A stretch of 64,000 bases of DNA from Xanthocytophaga flava (GTDB taxonomy: Bacteria; Bacteroidota; Bacteroidia; Cytophagales; 172606-1): NCBI RefSeq assembly GCF_030068545.1, contig NZ_JASJOR010000008.1:124001-188000 (forward strand), read 5' to 3'. Under the pieces are notes generated by a model, which was not told the origin of the DNA, made no database searches, and saw nothing but the letters and a program-made list of their open reading frames with translations. A program made the position numbers and the translations under genes. This document shows positions 35,389 through 44,487 of this stretch, one piece after another. Numbering within the stretch: position 1 is the first letter of the stretch; every line of letters starts with the position of its first letter.

Positions 35389-37314
35389 ATGAGAATACTC
35401 TCTTTTTTGTACATTTTTGCCTTTATCTTTATTTACTGTGGGTGTACTCCAAAAGAGCAACAGAGTCCACCTTCCGGGTATGGCGCATTACCTTCTCAAC
35501 AACAGGTTGAATGGCAGCAAATGGATATGTATGCCTTTGTCCATTTCACAATCAATACCTTTACCAATAAAGAATGGGGGTATGGTGATGAAGATCCTGC
35601 GTTATTTAATCCAGCTGAATTTAATGCTGACAGTATTGTCGCTGCTGCAAAATCTGCAGGACTGACAGGCTTGATCCTAACGTGTAAGCACCACGATGGC
35701 TTTTGTCTATGGCCTACCAAAACTACCACACACAATATCAGTAAAAGCAAGTGGAAAGATGGAAAGGGAGATCTGGTGAAAGAGTTTTCGGAAGCTTGTA
35801 AAAGAGGCGGAATACGATTTGGGGTATATCTTTCTCCCTGGGATAGAAACAATGCCAAATATGGTGAACCTGAATATCTGGAGATTTATCGTGCTCAAAT
35901 GAATGAATTGTTGACACAGTATGGCCCTGTTTTTGAAATCTGGCATGATGGTGCGAATGGTGGTGACGGGTATTATGGAGGGTCTCGCAAAACAATTAAA
36001 ATTGACCGTTCAACCTATTATAAGTGGACAGAAACATGGGGTATAGAGAAACAGTTGCAACCACAGGCTGTTATCATGAGTGACATCGGTCCGGATGTTC
36101 GGTGGGTAGGTACAGAAACAGGCTTCTCTGGAGATCCATGCTGGGAAACCTTTACTCCTGAGAGTGATAAAGATTCTTCTGAGCCAGCTCCCGGACAGGT
36201 ACAATACTGGAAATCACTAAATGGTACCCGCAATGGCCGTTACTGGATACCAGCCGAAACAAACTTCTCTATTCGTCCGGGTTGGTTTTATCATACCAGT
36301 GAAGATGATAAGGTTAAAAGTTCCAATGAACTCCTGAACCATTATTTTGCGTCTATTGGTCACGGAACCACTATGTTGTTAAATATTCCGCCAACACCTA
36401 AGGGATTGGTACATCCTACAGATCAAGCTTCGCTGACAGGTTTTGGTAAGCTTATCAAAGAGATGTATGCTGTTAACTATGCCGATGGAGCAACCATAAC
36501 TGCTAGTAGTGTCAGAAGTTCTACCAAGGACTATGCTCCAGAGAATGTATTGGATAATGATCCTTTTACATACTGGGGTACAGAAGATACAGTAACAACC
36601 GGAGAGTTAACACTTACCTTGAAAGCTCCTTCTATCTTTAGTGTTTTCCGGTTACGGGAAAATATCAAACTGGGACAGCGCATTGATGACTGGGCCGTAG
36701 ATATCTGGGAAAATAATCAATGGAAAGAGGTTGGTAAAGGATCTGCTATTGGCTATTGCCGTTTGGTTCGATTGACTCAACCTGTGACTACACAAAAGGT
36801 ACGTGTCCGAATCACAAAGTCATCAGCAAGTATTTGCTTGAGTGATGTAGCTTTATTTAAAGAGCCTGCACCTCTTGCAGAGGCAGTGGGGAAATCACAA
36901 AAAGGAATGGTTGATAAAAAGGGATGGACTACAGATGTAAAACTATCTGCTGCGATTGATAACAATGACCAGACAAATGTAAATCTGAGCATGGATGAGT
37001 GGAAAAAAATATCGCCACAAGGATTGGTTGTTGATATGAAGAAGACAGTGAAAATCAAAGCATTTACTTATCTGCCAGTAAGAGACAATGGTTATGTAGA
37101 TAAATATAACTTCTATATCAGTCAGGATGGAAAACGCTGGGATTTACAAAAAGCAGGAGAGTTTTCAAACATTAAGGCCAATCCTATTTCACAGCGTGTT
37201 GATTTGGAGAAACCAGTTAGCGCCCGTTATTTCCGATTTGAGCCATTGCATGTGATTACTTCCTTCAATCAAAAAGAAGCGGTAGGAATTGCTGAGCTGG
37301 GAGTTATTGAGTAA
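35389..37314 (+). CDS. Alpha-L-fucosidase, GH29, lipoprotein with discoidin-like C-terminus
   Basis: 641 residues. Lipoprotein signal with FIYCGC (Cys19 probable). GH29 barrel starts QQVEWQQMDMYAFVHFTINTF (38-58, given here in two parts of the same stretch: QQVEWQQMDMY, AFVHFTINTF), then TCKHHDGFCLWPTKTTTHN (98-116). The catalytic nucleophile region is VFEIWHDGANGG with Asp187. About residues 365-490 and 500-640 contain two F5/8 type C-like domains (APENVLDNDPFTYWGTE). It cleaves alpha-linked L-fucose with retention. Together with GH95 it can release fucose from different linkages. No SusCD pair is nearby. Confidence 0.94.
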   Translation: MRILSFLYIFAFIFIYCGCTPKEQQSPPSGYGALPSQQQVEWQQMDMYAFVHFTINTFTNKEWGYGDEDPALFNPAEFNADSIVAAAKSAGLTGLILTCKHHDGFCLWPTKTTTHNISKSKWKDGKGDLVKEFSEACKRGGIRFGVYLSPWDRNNAKYGEPEYLEIYRAQMNELLTQYGPVFEIWHDGANGGDGYYGGSRKTIKIDRSTYYKWTETWGIEKQLQPQAVIMSDIGPDVRWVGTETGFSGDPCWETFTPESDKDSSEPAPGQVQYWKSLNGTRNGRYWIPAETNFSIRPGWFYHTSEDDKVKSSNELLNHYFASIGHGTTMLLNIPPTPKGLVHPTDQASLTGFGKLIKEMYAVNYADGATITASSVRSSTKDYAPENVLDNDPFTYWGTEDTVTTGELTLTLKAPSIFSVFRLRENIKLGQRIDDWAVDIWENNQWKEVGKGSAIGYCRLVRLTQPVTTQKVRVRITKSSASICLSDVALFKEPAPLAEAVGKSQKGMVDKKGWTTDVKLSAAIDNNDQTNVNLSMDEWKKISPQGLVVDMKKTVKIKAFTYLPVRDNGYVDKYNFYISQDGKRWDLQKAGEFSNIKANPISQRVDLEKPVSARYFRFEPLHVITSFNQKEAVGIAELGVIE

Positions 37315-37331
37315 TTAAATTATCCCTTATA

Positions 37332-37382
37332 CAATTGCCAGATCCTGTCTTCCTGCTAAAGGAATCATCGGTCTGGCAATTG
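37332..37382. terminator. Bidirectional terminator
   Basis: An 11-bp stem CAATTGCCAGA / TCTGGCAATTG (37332-37342 with 37372-37382), 29-nt loop, followed by TTTTTATC on the plus strand, between GH29 and the convergent MerR gene. Confidence 0.72.
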
Positions 37383-37408
37383 TTTTTATCTCACTTCATT
37401 GTAGGAAA

Positions 37409-38185
37409 TTATTCCTTTAGTTGAGTCTTAGCAAAGTAACTCATAGCTTTACTCAGAAATAATGCAAACTCGGGATTAGGTTTCCCGTTGATAACTGTAT
37501 AGCGTTCATCTGTTACATACAACTTTCCCAACCCGCTATAGGCTTCTGCTTGTTTATCAGCTTTATTTACAGTTCCCCAAAATTTACGGATAATAGTATA
37601 ATGTCTGGCAATCTGTTTTTGTACTGATTCACTTTCAGGGTCCATATAGAGCATACTCACCAATGTTTGGGTGATTTCTTCGCTCTCTACCTTTAATTGT
37701 GTAAAATCTGCTTTATTCATCTGACGCAATGTTTTTTCAGACTGTTCCACAGCTTGTGCACCCCATTTTTTTATAGCTTCATTTCGGTAGGCGTCTGCCT
37801 GTCCTTTGGCGAAGCCTGCGTATAACTCATCGTCTGTTATCATCTGTTGTTTATCTTTAAGTTTTACAATTGTTTTATCAATCGTCATGAGTAACTGAGT
37901 AAGACGGTTACGTCTGAACTCTAGAGATGATTTATGACCTTCAAGCGCTTGTACCAGGTCAAAATCAGGATCATCCAGGATAGTGCAGATTTCCTGCAGA
38001 GAGAAATCCAGCTCTTTGTAAAAGAGTATCTGCTGTAAGCGTAGTAATTCCTGTTCCCCATACAATCTGTACCTGGCCTCAGTACGGATTGACGGTTTGA
38101 GTAATCCTATTTCATCATACAGGTGTAGTGTGCGCACACTTACACCTGCCAGCTTTGCCAGTTTAGTAACCGAATATCGACTCAT
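37409..38185 (-). CDS. MerR-family regulator with TipAS ligand-binding domain
   Basis: 258 residues. MerR helix-turn-helix at 1-75 (SVTKLAKLAGVSVRTLHLYD, LLKPSIRTEARYRLYG). Coiled dimerisation helix about 80-115. TipAS antibiotic-recognition domain about 140-255 (DELYAGFAKGQADAYRNEA, KWGAQAVEQSEKTL, HYTIIRKFW). Members bind thiopeptide-like or hydrophobic drugs and activate efflux or self-expression. The start is the ATG at 38183-38185 after an elongated-spacer promoter (see next). No adjacent efflux gene, so autoregulation is likely. Confidence 0.92.
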   Translation of the reverse strand: MSRYSVTKLAKLAGVSVRTLHLYDEIGLLKPSIRTEARYRLYGEQELLRLQQILFYKELDFSLQEICTILDDPDFDLVQALEGHKSSLEFRRNRLTQLLMTIDKTIVKLKDKQQMITDDELYAGFAKGQADAYRNEAIKKWGAQAVEQSEKTLRQMNKADFTQLKVESEEITQTLVSMLYMDPESESVQKQIARHYTIIRKFWGTVNKADKQAEAYSGLGKLYVTDERYTVINGKPNPEFALFLSKAMSYFAKTQLKE

Positions 38186-38212
38186 TTGCCACCTGATTTA
38201 TTGACAGATACA

Positions 38213-38243
38213 AACATACAGTATGACGTAAGGTAAGAGTCAA
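38213..38243 (-). promoter_or_regulatory. MerR-type promoter with 19-bp spacer
   Basis: On the minus strand TTGACT (38238-38243) and TATGTT (38213-38218) are separated by exactly 19 bp, the distorted spacing MerR activators correct. The spacer holds a weak dyad CTTACCTTACGTCATAC. This sigma70-like arrangement is unusual for Bacteroidota. Confidence 0.5.
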
Positions 38244-38251
38244 GTGTTTTT

Positions 38252-39193
38252 TTACTTTTTTTGAGGAAGGTCTAGCAGACTTATCTCTGACTTTAGTAAA
38301 GTGAGTTCACCCAGAAGTTTGGTTTCTCTTACGAATGATTCTTTATTCAACGCTTGGGCGATTCGAACAATCTCAAAGTTCAGGGTATCTATCTCCGTTG
38401 GTCGGTTATTTTTAATATCCTGAAGAGTAGAAATAAGTTGTCCATCTGAAAACCGACTGATCTGAAGAAGGCCCTCTTCAACCTCATTGTATGGCAGATC
38501 TATTCCTTTTCCATTGGCAATCGCCAGACATTCCCTAATAACTCGCTGGGCTATTGCCAAGGCCTTTTCATTCCGGTGAAAAATACCATTATCAGTATCC
38601 AGCAGTGGACAAACAGAGTTGAATACGCTGTTAATTATTGCTTTTTTCCAGATAATAGGCTGAATATTGGCTTCGACTCTGAAAGGAAAATAAGTAGTAG
38701 TCAGTTGATCTACTATAGATGGTAAAGCACTGTCTGTATGCCGAATGATACCAATAGGAGAGACCGTAACAGGCTTGAAGCGAACTTGCCAGTCAGAAGT
38801 TACCTGGCTTGTAGCAAAAAGCACACAACGGTAGATGTCCGGAAAGCCATTGGCCTCAAAGGGATTTTCTACACCTAATCCATTCTGGAGAATGACAATG
38901 GGTGAGTTACCTGTTTTTCCTTTGAGTTTTTGTACCAGTTGCGTATTTCCATACGATTTGTTTGTCAGAACAATAATACCTTTCAGTTCAGATAGATTGG
39001 ATAAAGTTTCCACTTCAACGGAAGCTTCTACAATTGTTTGATCACTCAAAGTTACCTGAATAGTTTCTGTTGACTGGGAGCCTGTATCCATACTTCCCCG
39101 TAGCAGAATGACTGTCTTTCCTTGTTTTTTCAGAAATACAGCAAGGGCTTTTCCAATTGCCCCTGCACCAATGATATAGATAGTCTGATTCAT
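38252..39193 (-). CDS. 2-dehydropantoate 2-reductase (ketopantoate reductase) family
   Basis: 313 residues. NAD(P)-binding GAGAIGKALAVFLKKQG (9-25). The Lys in the WKKAIINSVFNSVCPLLD helix and the following Asn are the catalytic region of PanE, and a C-terminal ApbA-C domain has SRFSDGQLISTLQDI. It would reduce ketopantoate to pantoate for CoA synthesis. It lies in an operon with MarR and GNAT genes rather than pan genes, so a paralogous role is possible. Confidence 0.85.
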   Translation of the reverse strand: MNQTIYIIGAGAIGKALAVFLKKQGKTVILLRGSMDTGSQSTETIQVTLSDQTIVEASVEVETLSNLSELKGIIVLTNKSYGNTQLVQKLKGKTGNSPIVILQNGLGVENPFEANGFPDIYRCVLFATSQVTSDWQVRFKPVTVSPIGIIRHTDSALPSIVDQLTTTYFPFRVEANIQPIIWKKAIINSVFNSVCPLLDTDNGIFHRNEKALAIAQRVIRECLAIANGKGIDLPYNEVEEGLLQISRFSDGQLISTLQDIKNNRPTEIDTLNFEIVRIAQALNKESFVRETKLLGELTLLKSEISLLDLPQKK

Positions 39194-39203
39194 CTTTATC
39201 TGT

Positions 39204-39701
39204 TTAGGTACTTGTTTTCCTTTTTTCAGTTATCTCCTGAGCTCTCTGAGAAAAGCTTTTCTTCTTTAATTGTACTTCTACTTCTATAATTGCCTGCATT
39301 AGATTGTGCTGAGTGTCGGTAAGATCTGCAATAGCTGCCGTCATTATTGACCAGACGGGTTTCATCTGTTCCACCAGTTGCTTGCCCTTATTGCTCAACT
39401 GTATCAATCGTTTTCGCTCATCTGTTTTGTCCCGTTTGGATTGTATGAGTTTCTGCTTTTCCAGTTCTTTTAACAAACTGATTGTGGATGGATGAGTATA
39501 GCCGATTTCTGCTGCAATCTCAACTACACTTAGGATTGTTCGGCTATGTAAGGCATAAATAACAGGAAACCACTTAGGTTCAAAGTCAATCTGATGGGCT
39601 TTGTATATCTGTTGTCCATCTTTACGAATGAGTTCGCTGAGTCGTTGTAGTCTGCTGGCAATGGCTAATAAGCCTGCTTCATCTATGGTGCTCATAGTCA
39701 A
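39204..39701 (-). CDS. MarR-family transcriptional regulator
   Basis: 165 residues. Winged helix with SRTILSVVEIAAEIGYTHPS, LKELEKQKLIQSKRDKTDER and KRLIQLSNKGKQLVEQ blocks. It overlaps the upstream GNAT gene by 4 bp and is followed 10 bp later by the ketopantoate-reductase-like gene, a tight three-gene operon. Ligand unknown. Confidence 0.9.
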   Translation of the reverse strand: MTMSTIDEAGLLAIASRLQRLSELIRKDGQQIYKAHQIDFEPKWFPVIYALHSRTILSVVEIAAEIGYTHPSTISLLKELEKQKLIQSKRDKTDERKRLIQLSNKGKQLVEQMKPVWSIMTAAIADLTDTQHNLMQAIIEVEVQLKKKSFSQRAQEITEKRKTST

Positions 39702-40195
39702 TCATGATTTAAATGCATGTGATAGAATAGGGTATCAACAGGCATAACCGGGAAATAGGAGGGAAGTGCTGATTTAGGTAATGGCTGAAATCCATTTCGT
39801 TCATAAAATCGTTGAGCAGCCCTTAGCACGTCTACTGTTCCAAGATAAAGATCCTCAATCTGGTGTTGTTTGCTATACACAAACAGAATTTCCAGTAAGC
39901 TTTGTGCTATACCGTACTCTCTGCCTCTGTATTCCTTTTTGACAAACATTTTTCGAATAGCTCCAGCCTGATGACCTGTGGCAATGAGTGCAATTGTACC
40001 CACTAGTTCGGTTTCATCAAATGCACCCCAGAATCCGCCACCTGTGCGGTGATAATGGGTTTCAATATCAAACAGGTCAGATTGTGCTTCCAGTGTGACA
40101 GGGACATTAAACTCAAGTTGCTGTATAGGAAGAATCAATTCCTGAATTTGTCTGCAATGCTCGTTTTGTAATGGTTTGATGATGAACTTGTTCAT
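39698..40195 (-). CDS. GNAT-family N-acetyltransferase
   Basis: 165 residues. Acetyl-CoA pyrophosphate loop in RKMFVKKEYRGREYGIAQSL (81-100) with the R-G-x-x-x-G/A pattern; AAQRFYERNGFQPLPKSALP is the C-terminal signature. Substrate unknown. First gene of an operon with MarR and PanE-like genes. GNAT plus MarR often occur together in small drug- or stress-response units. Confidence 0.9.
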   Translation of the reverse strand: MNKFIIKPLQNEHCRQIQELILPIQQLEFNVPVTLEAQSDLFDIETHYHRTGGGFWGAFDETELVGTIALIATGHQAGAIRKMFVKKEYRGREYGIAQSLLEILFVYSKQHQIEDLYLGTVDVLRAAQRFYERNGFQPLPKSALPSYFPVMPVDTLFYHMHLNHD

Positions 40196-40532
40196 AGACC
40201 TTTGTTTTTATATAAATATATGTAGTTTCCTACGTATGTGTATACGTAGTTAGAAATATTTTTGTGAAACTTTCGGAAAACGGTCTATAGGATGGATATG
40301 AAGGTGTGAATATCTCTGGGAAGGATACTAGGGATAACTATGTTGAAGGCTTTTTTAGTTTTTTCGGTATTTAAACCTCAAAACCCATTTTTGCATTTGG
40401 CGTTCTGCCATTTTTGTTTTCCGGATATACAAAAAGTTACTGAAGCAATAATACCAGTTACCCATACTCTGAAGGTTCATGATTTCAGAGTATGGGTAAT
40501 GTTTTGAAAAAAAGTTGGAGGATGCTCTTTCG
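40196..40532. other. Intergenic region with a strong hairpin
   Basis: No gene. A perfect 16-bp stem TTACCCATACTCTGAA / TTCAGAGTATGGGTAA (40458-40473 with 40484-40499), 10-nt loop, lies about 33 bp beyond the stop of the minus-strand serine hydrolase gene and probably terminates it, although no U-tract follows on that strand. Confidence 0.7.
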
Positions 40533-41717
40533 TTATTTCAATACTACATCCATAATCTTTATCATAGCCTCCTTACTGGAAATCAACTTGTCTATCTTCC
40601 CATAATTTCCATTGGTCTGCCAGGAAATAGCTATATCTTTTTCTGGAAAGTACAGTGTAATGCCATAATACCCAATGGCATCTCCACTATGATATACAGC
40701 ATACCCATACGGTGTTTGTATACGGAATATTCCCAGACCATATTCTATAGGAAAAAAATCATTATCCTTTTCAGACGGTGTTACCCATTGCTGCATTTGA
40801 GCCAGAGACGTAGGCGAAATCAACTCATGATGGTACAATGCCCGTATGAACACTGCCAGATCATACGGATTGGAAATAAGTCCGCCATCTGCTGTATAAT
40901 AATCCCAGCCACTGTAATAGGTACTTTCGATCAGGTGAAAATCACTATACAGGTCTATATACCCTCGTACCAAACCAATAGGGATGGGAGTTGTACTATC
41001 AAAAGATGTATGTGACAGATGCAGGGGTTCTATAATCTTTTCCTTGAAAACAATAGAAAAGTGTTTGCCGGTCACTTTCTCGATAATCATACCCAGCAAC
41101 ACATAGTTGGTATTAGAATAACGAACATCTTTTCCTGGCTCAAAATAGGCTTTTTTAGTATGTGCATAGGATAGCAACTCATTCGGGTACCAGGTTTTAT
41201 TGAATTCATTCAGAGAGGCTGTCTGAAACTTCAGATTCTGAATGTAATTGAAGATTCCACTACTATGATGTAGCAACTGGTGTATTGTTGCTTGTCGGGC
41301 GTTTTCAAGAGGTGCCAATATATTCTCAGGAAGATACTTACTAACCGGATCATCAAGACTTAATTTCTCTTCTTCGGCCAGCATCAGAATACACGTAGCG
41401 GTAAATAGTTTGGCAATGCTTCCTGCCCGGCTTATGTTGCAACTTTGCATAGGGACCTGATTGGCTATGTCTGCCATACCACTGGCACCTAACCATGTGC
41501 CTTGTTCTGCTGATTGAATACTCATAAGAACACCCGGTACTCCGTTGTATGTCATATCATCCAGGAGTGATTGATACGCAGTGTGTTGCGGATGGCGACT
41601 ACTGCTATCCGGGAAGGATAGATTGCATTGGTAATAGGAGGTAGGTATAACTTCCGTTTGTTTACAGGAAATAAAGCCTGCAATGAATAAAAGAAAGAAT
41701 GAAATATTGTTTTTCAT
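40533..41717 (-). CDS. Class C beta-lactamase-like serine hydrolase (lipoprotein)
   Basis: 394 residues. Lipoprotein signal with GFISC (Cys18). The Ser-x-x-Lys motif SIAK (100-103) lies in ISRAGSIAKLFTA, and Tyr-x-Asn-like YSNTN lies in the DVRYSNTNYVLLG stretch. The C-terminal part (AVYHSGDAIGYYG) gives the third His/Lys-Gly-like motif. The family includes esterases, D-aminopeptidases and PBP-like proteins, so true beta-lactamase activity is not implied. Next to an outer-membrane protein and LytTR regulator on the same strand. Confidence 0.9.
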   Translation of the reverse strand: MKNNISFFLLFIAGFISCKQTEVIPTSYYQCNLSFPDSSSRHPQHTAYQSLLDDMTYNGVPGVLMSIQSAEQGTWLGASGMADIANQVPMQSCNISRAGSIAKLFTATCILMLAEEEKLSLDDPVSKYLPENILAPLENARQATIHQLLHHSSGIFNYIQNLKFQTASLNEFNKTWYPNELLSYAHTKKAYFEPGKDVRYSNTNYVLLGMIIEKVTGKHFSIVFKEKIIEPLHLSHTSFDSTTPIPIGLVRGYIDLYSDFHLIESTYYSGWDYYTADGGLISNPYDLAVFIRALYHHELISPTSLAQMQQWVTPSEKDNDFFPIEYGLGIFRIQTPYGYAVYHSGDAIGYYGITLYFPEKDIAISWQTNGNYGKIDKLISSKEAMIKIMDVVLK

Positions 41718-41764
41718 AGTTGAGTATAACAGATAAGAGTAATTTGAAACGGAATAGACATCCT

Positions 41765-42385
41765 TTATTTGGAGAATGGATAGAATTTATATACCAGATG
41801 AAGGTTAGTATGAGGTAATAGTGGGATAAAGCCCGAGGAAAAAGGATATTCAACCCAGGGTTGGTAGCGTACAAAAATACGTCCGGATTGTATTTTTTTC
41901 GGTTTCAGGTAGAAACCTATGTCTACACTAGGAGCAATCATAAGGCGAGAACGCCCTATGCCTGAACTGGATGTGTATTTTCCATCTTGCAAACTATATT
42001 CGGGTTGATTCCGTATCACATGCAGGTAACCAACTCCCATTTGCACCAGACTGCTTATGCCAATTTTAGATCGGAATTCATACCCATATCCTATCTGCGC
42101 AAACAAAGCTTGATTCAGATATTTGTGAAAATAGTATCCAAGGTTTACAGACACCATTGTAGAAGACCAGGTACGTTGATGCGTTGGAATTTCGGTACCA
42201 ACAGCCATGCCTGGATGTATAGGTGTGGGAAATCCCTGAGTAAACGGGATGGCTACACTCTCATTGAAGACACTGATTGTAATGGGGACAGAGGATTGAG
42301 CAATGCTAAAGCGTGTAATTAGAAAAAGAATGCAAGAAAAGATACTTATCCTTAGTGAAAAGGAGGTGAACGGTTTCATAGTCAT
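41765..42385 (-). CDS. Putative outer membrane beta-barrel protein
   Basis: 206 residues. Signal peptide through about residue 29 (…LITRFSIAQ). The rest is short beta strands ending LHLVYKFYPF, with a terminal aromatic as for outer-membrane barrels. The gap to the serine hydrolase gene is 47 bp, so the pair may be co-transcribed. No family recognised. Confidence 0.7.
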   Translation of the reverse strand: MTMKPFTSFSLRISIFSCILFLITRFSIAQSSVPITISVFNESVAIPFTQGFPTPIHPGMAVGTEIPTHQRTWSSTMVSVNLGYYFHKYLNQALFAQIGYGYEFRSKIGISSLVQMGVGYLHVIRNQPEYSLQDGKYTSSSGIGRSRLMIAPSVDIGFYLKPKKIQSGRIFVRYQPWVEYPFSSGFIPLLPHTNLHLVYKFYPFSK

Positions 42386-42498
42386 AGTAGTGTGTGTAAC
42401 AAAAGTATGACCCGAAGATAGAGGCTGAAAGTTGACTAAAAGGGAGGCTAAATGTGTGAAAATGACGAAACAGGCAAAAACAAAACTGAAACGGACAG

Positions 42499-43344
42499 CT
42501 ATTGCTCAAACCAGTTCAAAAAAAGAGTTGCGCGTTCTTTGGAGACAAATATATCTTCGCCTATTGCTATGAAAAGATGGATTTTTAATTTGCGGGTAGG
42601 AGTATGTTCAATGGACTGAATGCTTTGACGATGTACAATTACCCATCTGTTTAACCGAAAAAAAATTTCAGGATCGAGTTTCTGAATTATCTCATCCAGC
42701 GATTCTTTGATAACAAATTTTTGAGCATCTGTTGTTACGAGGTATATGGTCTTGGATTCTGTAAAAAAACAGGCAATCTGATTTGAGGCAATAGGTCGTG
42801 TGGTATAACCTGCTGTTACTACATAGGTTGATAGATAGGAGGGGAGTTGAGTGATCGGATCGGTTAAACTTTCGGTAATAGTTTGTTGAGAAGCCGCTAC
42901 TGTTGTGTTGAGTTGTAATAGGTAGTAAATACCATTAATAAAGAACAAAAAGATAGTACAAAGAGGAAGTTCATAATAAAAGATAGAACTTTCGTGTAAA
43001 GGGATACGAAGCCAGAACAAATAAAACCATTCTGCTAAAAACAGAAAGAACACAGGACAGATAATACCCAAAAACAATTGCCAGTAAAAACGTTTGTGAG
43101 GGACTGCTTGCCAGGTGAGGTTTGTATTGAGAACCCAATTTATTTTTCGGATATACAATCCAATCAGATAGGCAGTTCCCAGTGCAAAAAGAATATCCGT
43201 ATAATAACTAGGCAGGATAATAAGCTGGCGTAGTGGGGTGTCATTGCCCATATGAACAACAGCCAATGCTAAGACCGGATATACATAGAGCCACAAAAAG
43301 GCATCGCGGACAGGTAAATGAGCAGGTGTATCCAATTGCTTCAT
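42499..43344 (-). CDS. Membrane-anchored LytTR-domain transcriptional regulator
   Basis: 281 residues. Four TM helices near 15-33, 48-66, 88-112 and 124-146. C-terminal LytTR DNA-binding domain (about 175-281) with the family pattern FVIKESLDEIIQKLDPEIFF and the FRLNRWVIVHRQSIQ block. LytTR proteins with TM rather than receiver domains are common in Bacteroidota. It lies upstream of the outer-membrane protein and serine hydrolase genes, its plausible targets. Confidence 0.88.
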   Translation of the reverse strand: MKQLDTPAHLPVRDAFLWLYVYPVLALAVVHMGNDTPLRQLIILPSYYTDILFALGTAYLIGLYIRKINWVLNTNLTWQAVPHKRFYWQLFLGIICPVFFLFLAEWFYLFWLRIPLHESSIFYYELPLCTIFLFFINGIYYLLQLNTTVAASQQTITESLTDPITQLPSYLSTYVVTAGYTTRPIASNQIACFFTESKTIYLVTTDAQKFVIKESLDEIIQKLDPEIFFRLNRWVIVHRQSIQSIEHTPTRKLKIHLFIAIGEDIFVSKERATLFLNWFEQ

Positions 43345-43410
43345 TTGGTGACCCTGGTAAGATAGCTGATACTGAAGATTGAGACTACAACTCTTTCTGA
43401 TAACTAGTAA

Positions 43411-43440
43411 TTGAAATAGCTGTACAAACAGCTATTTCAA
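43411..43440 (-). terminator. Terminator after the GT2 gene
   Basis: A perfect 13-bp stem TTGAAATAGCTGT / ACAGCTATTTCAA (43411-43423 with 43428-43440), 4-nt loop, adjoining the stop at 43441. Confidence 0.78.
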
Positions 43441-44412
43441 TCAAAATCCAACTTTATCTGCCACCAGATAGTCATTCGCTTTCTGTGGGTTGGATGTGGT
43501 AAGCATTTCACCCAGAAAGCCTGCCAGAAAGGTTTGTGCACCTAAAATAATGGCTACCAGACCTACAAAAAATAACGGTTGATCAGTCACACTTCGTACT
43601 GTTTTATGGAGATATATATTATTGTACGCTTTGTCGATAATAAGCCAGATGGCTACAATAGCCCCAAACAGAAAGGAAAGAGAGCCAATAGTCCCAAAGA
43701 AGTGCATAGGACGTTTCCGGTAACGGGTTACAAATGAAATTGAAAGCAGATCCAGAAAACCAAAAACAAATCGTTCCAACCCAAATTTAGTATGGCCATA
43801 TTTACGGGCACGATGTTCCACTACCTTTTCACCTATTTTTGAGAACCCACTCCATTTGGCTATCAATGGAATGTAGCGATGCATCTCTCCATATACTTCT
43901 ATATTTTTGGTTACACGGCTGTTGTATGCTTTCAAACCACAGTTGAAGTCATGCAACTGAATACCAGAAATCCATCGGGTCACCCCATTAAATAGTTTGG
44001 TAGGAATAGTTTTGCTGATAGGATCATACCGCTTCTTTTTCCAGCCTGATACCAGATCATACTTTTGTTGGGTGATCATGGCATAGAGTTCAGGTATTTC
44101 GTCCGGACTATCCTGTAAGTCGGCATCCATAGTAATCACTACATGACCAGCTGCACTCCGGAAGCCTACATGCAATGCGGCAGATTTGCCATAGTTTCTG
44201 TTAAACTGTAGGCCTTTAACGGCAGGATTCTTTTGTGAAATTTGTTGTATCACATCCCAGGAATCATCTGTACTACCATCATCAATAACAATGACTTCAT
44301 AAGTAAACGCATTCGCTTTCATTACCCTCGCTATCCATTCGCAAAGCTCGGGTAAAGATTCAGATTCGTCCTTGGCGGGTATTACTACCGAAATTTGAGG
44401 TTTTTCAGACAT
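43441..44412 (-). CDS. Family 2 glycosyltransferase (polyprenyl-phosphate sugar transferase type)
   Basis: 323 residues. GT-A domain: VVIPAKDESESLPEL (9-23), IVIDDGSTDDSW (41-52) and the metal-binding DADLQD (96-101). Two C-terminal TM segments (about 235-262 and 277-303), like ArnC/DPM1-type enzymes that transfer a sugar from UDP- or GDP-sugar to undecaprenyl phosphate. Likely part of envelope glycan assembly. Separated from the upstream DUF4199 gene by a terminator, so it may have its own promoter. Confidence 0.93.
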   Translation of the reverse strand: MSEKPQISVVIPAKDESESLPELCEWIARVMKANAFTYEVIVIDDGSTDDSWDVIQQISQKNPAVKGLQFNRNYGKSAALHVGFRSAAGHVVITMDADLQDSPDEIPELYAMITQQKYDLVSGWKKKRYDPISKTIPTKLFNGVTRWISGIQLHDFNCGLKAYNSRVTKNIEVYGEMHRYIPLIAKWSGFSKIGEKVVEHRARKYGHTKFGLERFVFGFLDLLSISFVTRYRKRPMHFFGTIGSLSFLFGAIVAIWLIIDKAYNNIYLHKTVRSVTDQPLFFVGLVAIILGAQTFLAGFLGEMLTTSNPQKANDYLVADKVGF

Positions 44413-44431
44413 TAATGCTGTAAATAAATGA

Positions 44432-44478
44432 ATAATGAGAGAGTATATACATAGTTAACGTATAAGCTCTCTCATTAT
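44432..44478 (-). terminator. Terminator between DUF4199 and GT2 genes
   Basis: A 12-bp stem ATAATGAGAGAG / CTCTCTCATTAT (44432-44443 with 44467-44478), with AT-rich following sequence on the minus strand. Confidence 0.7.
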
Positions 44479-44487
44479 AGAAAGAAA

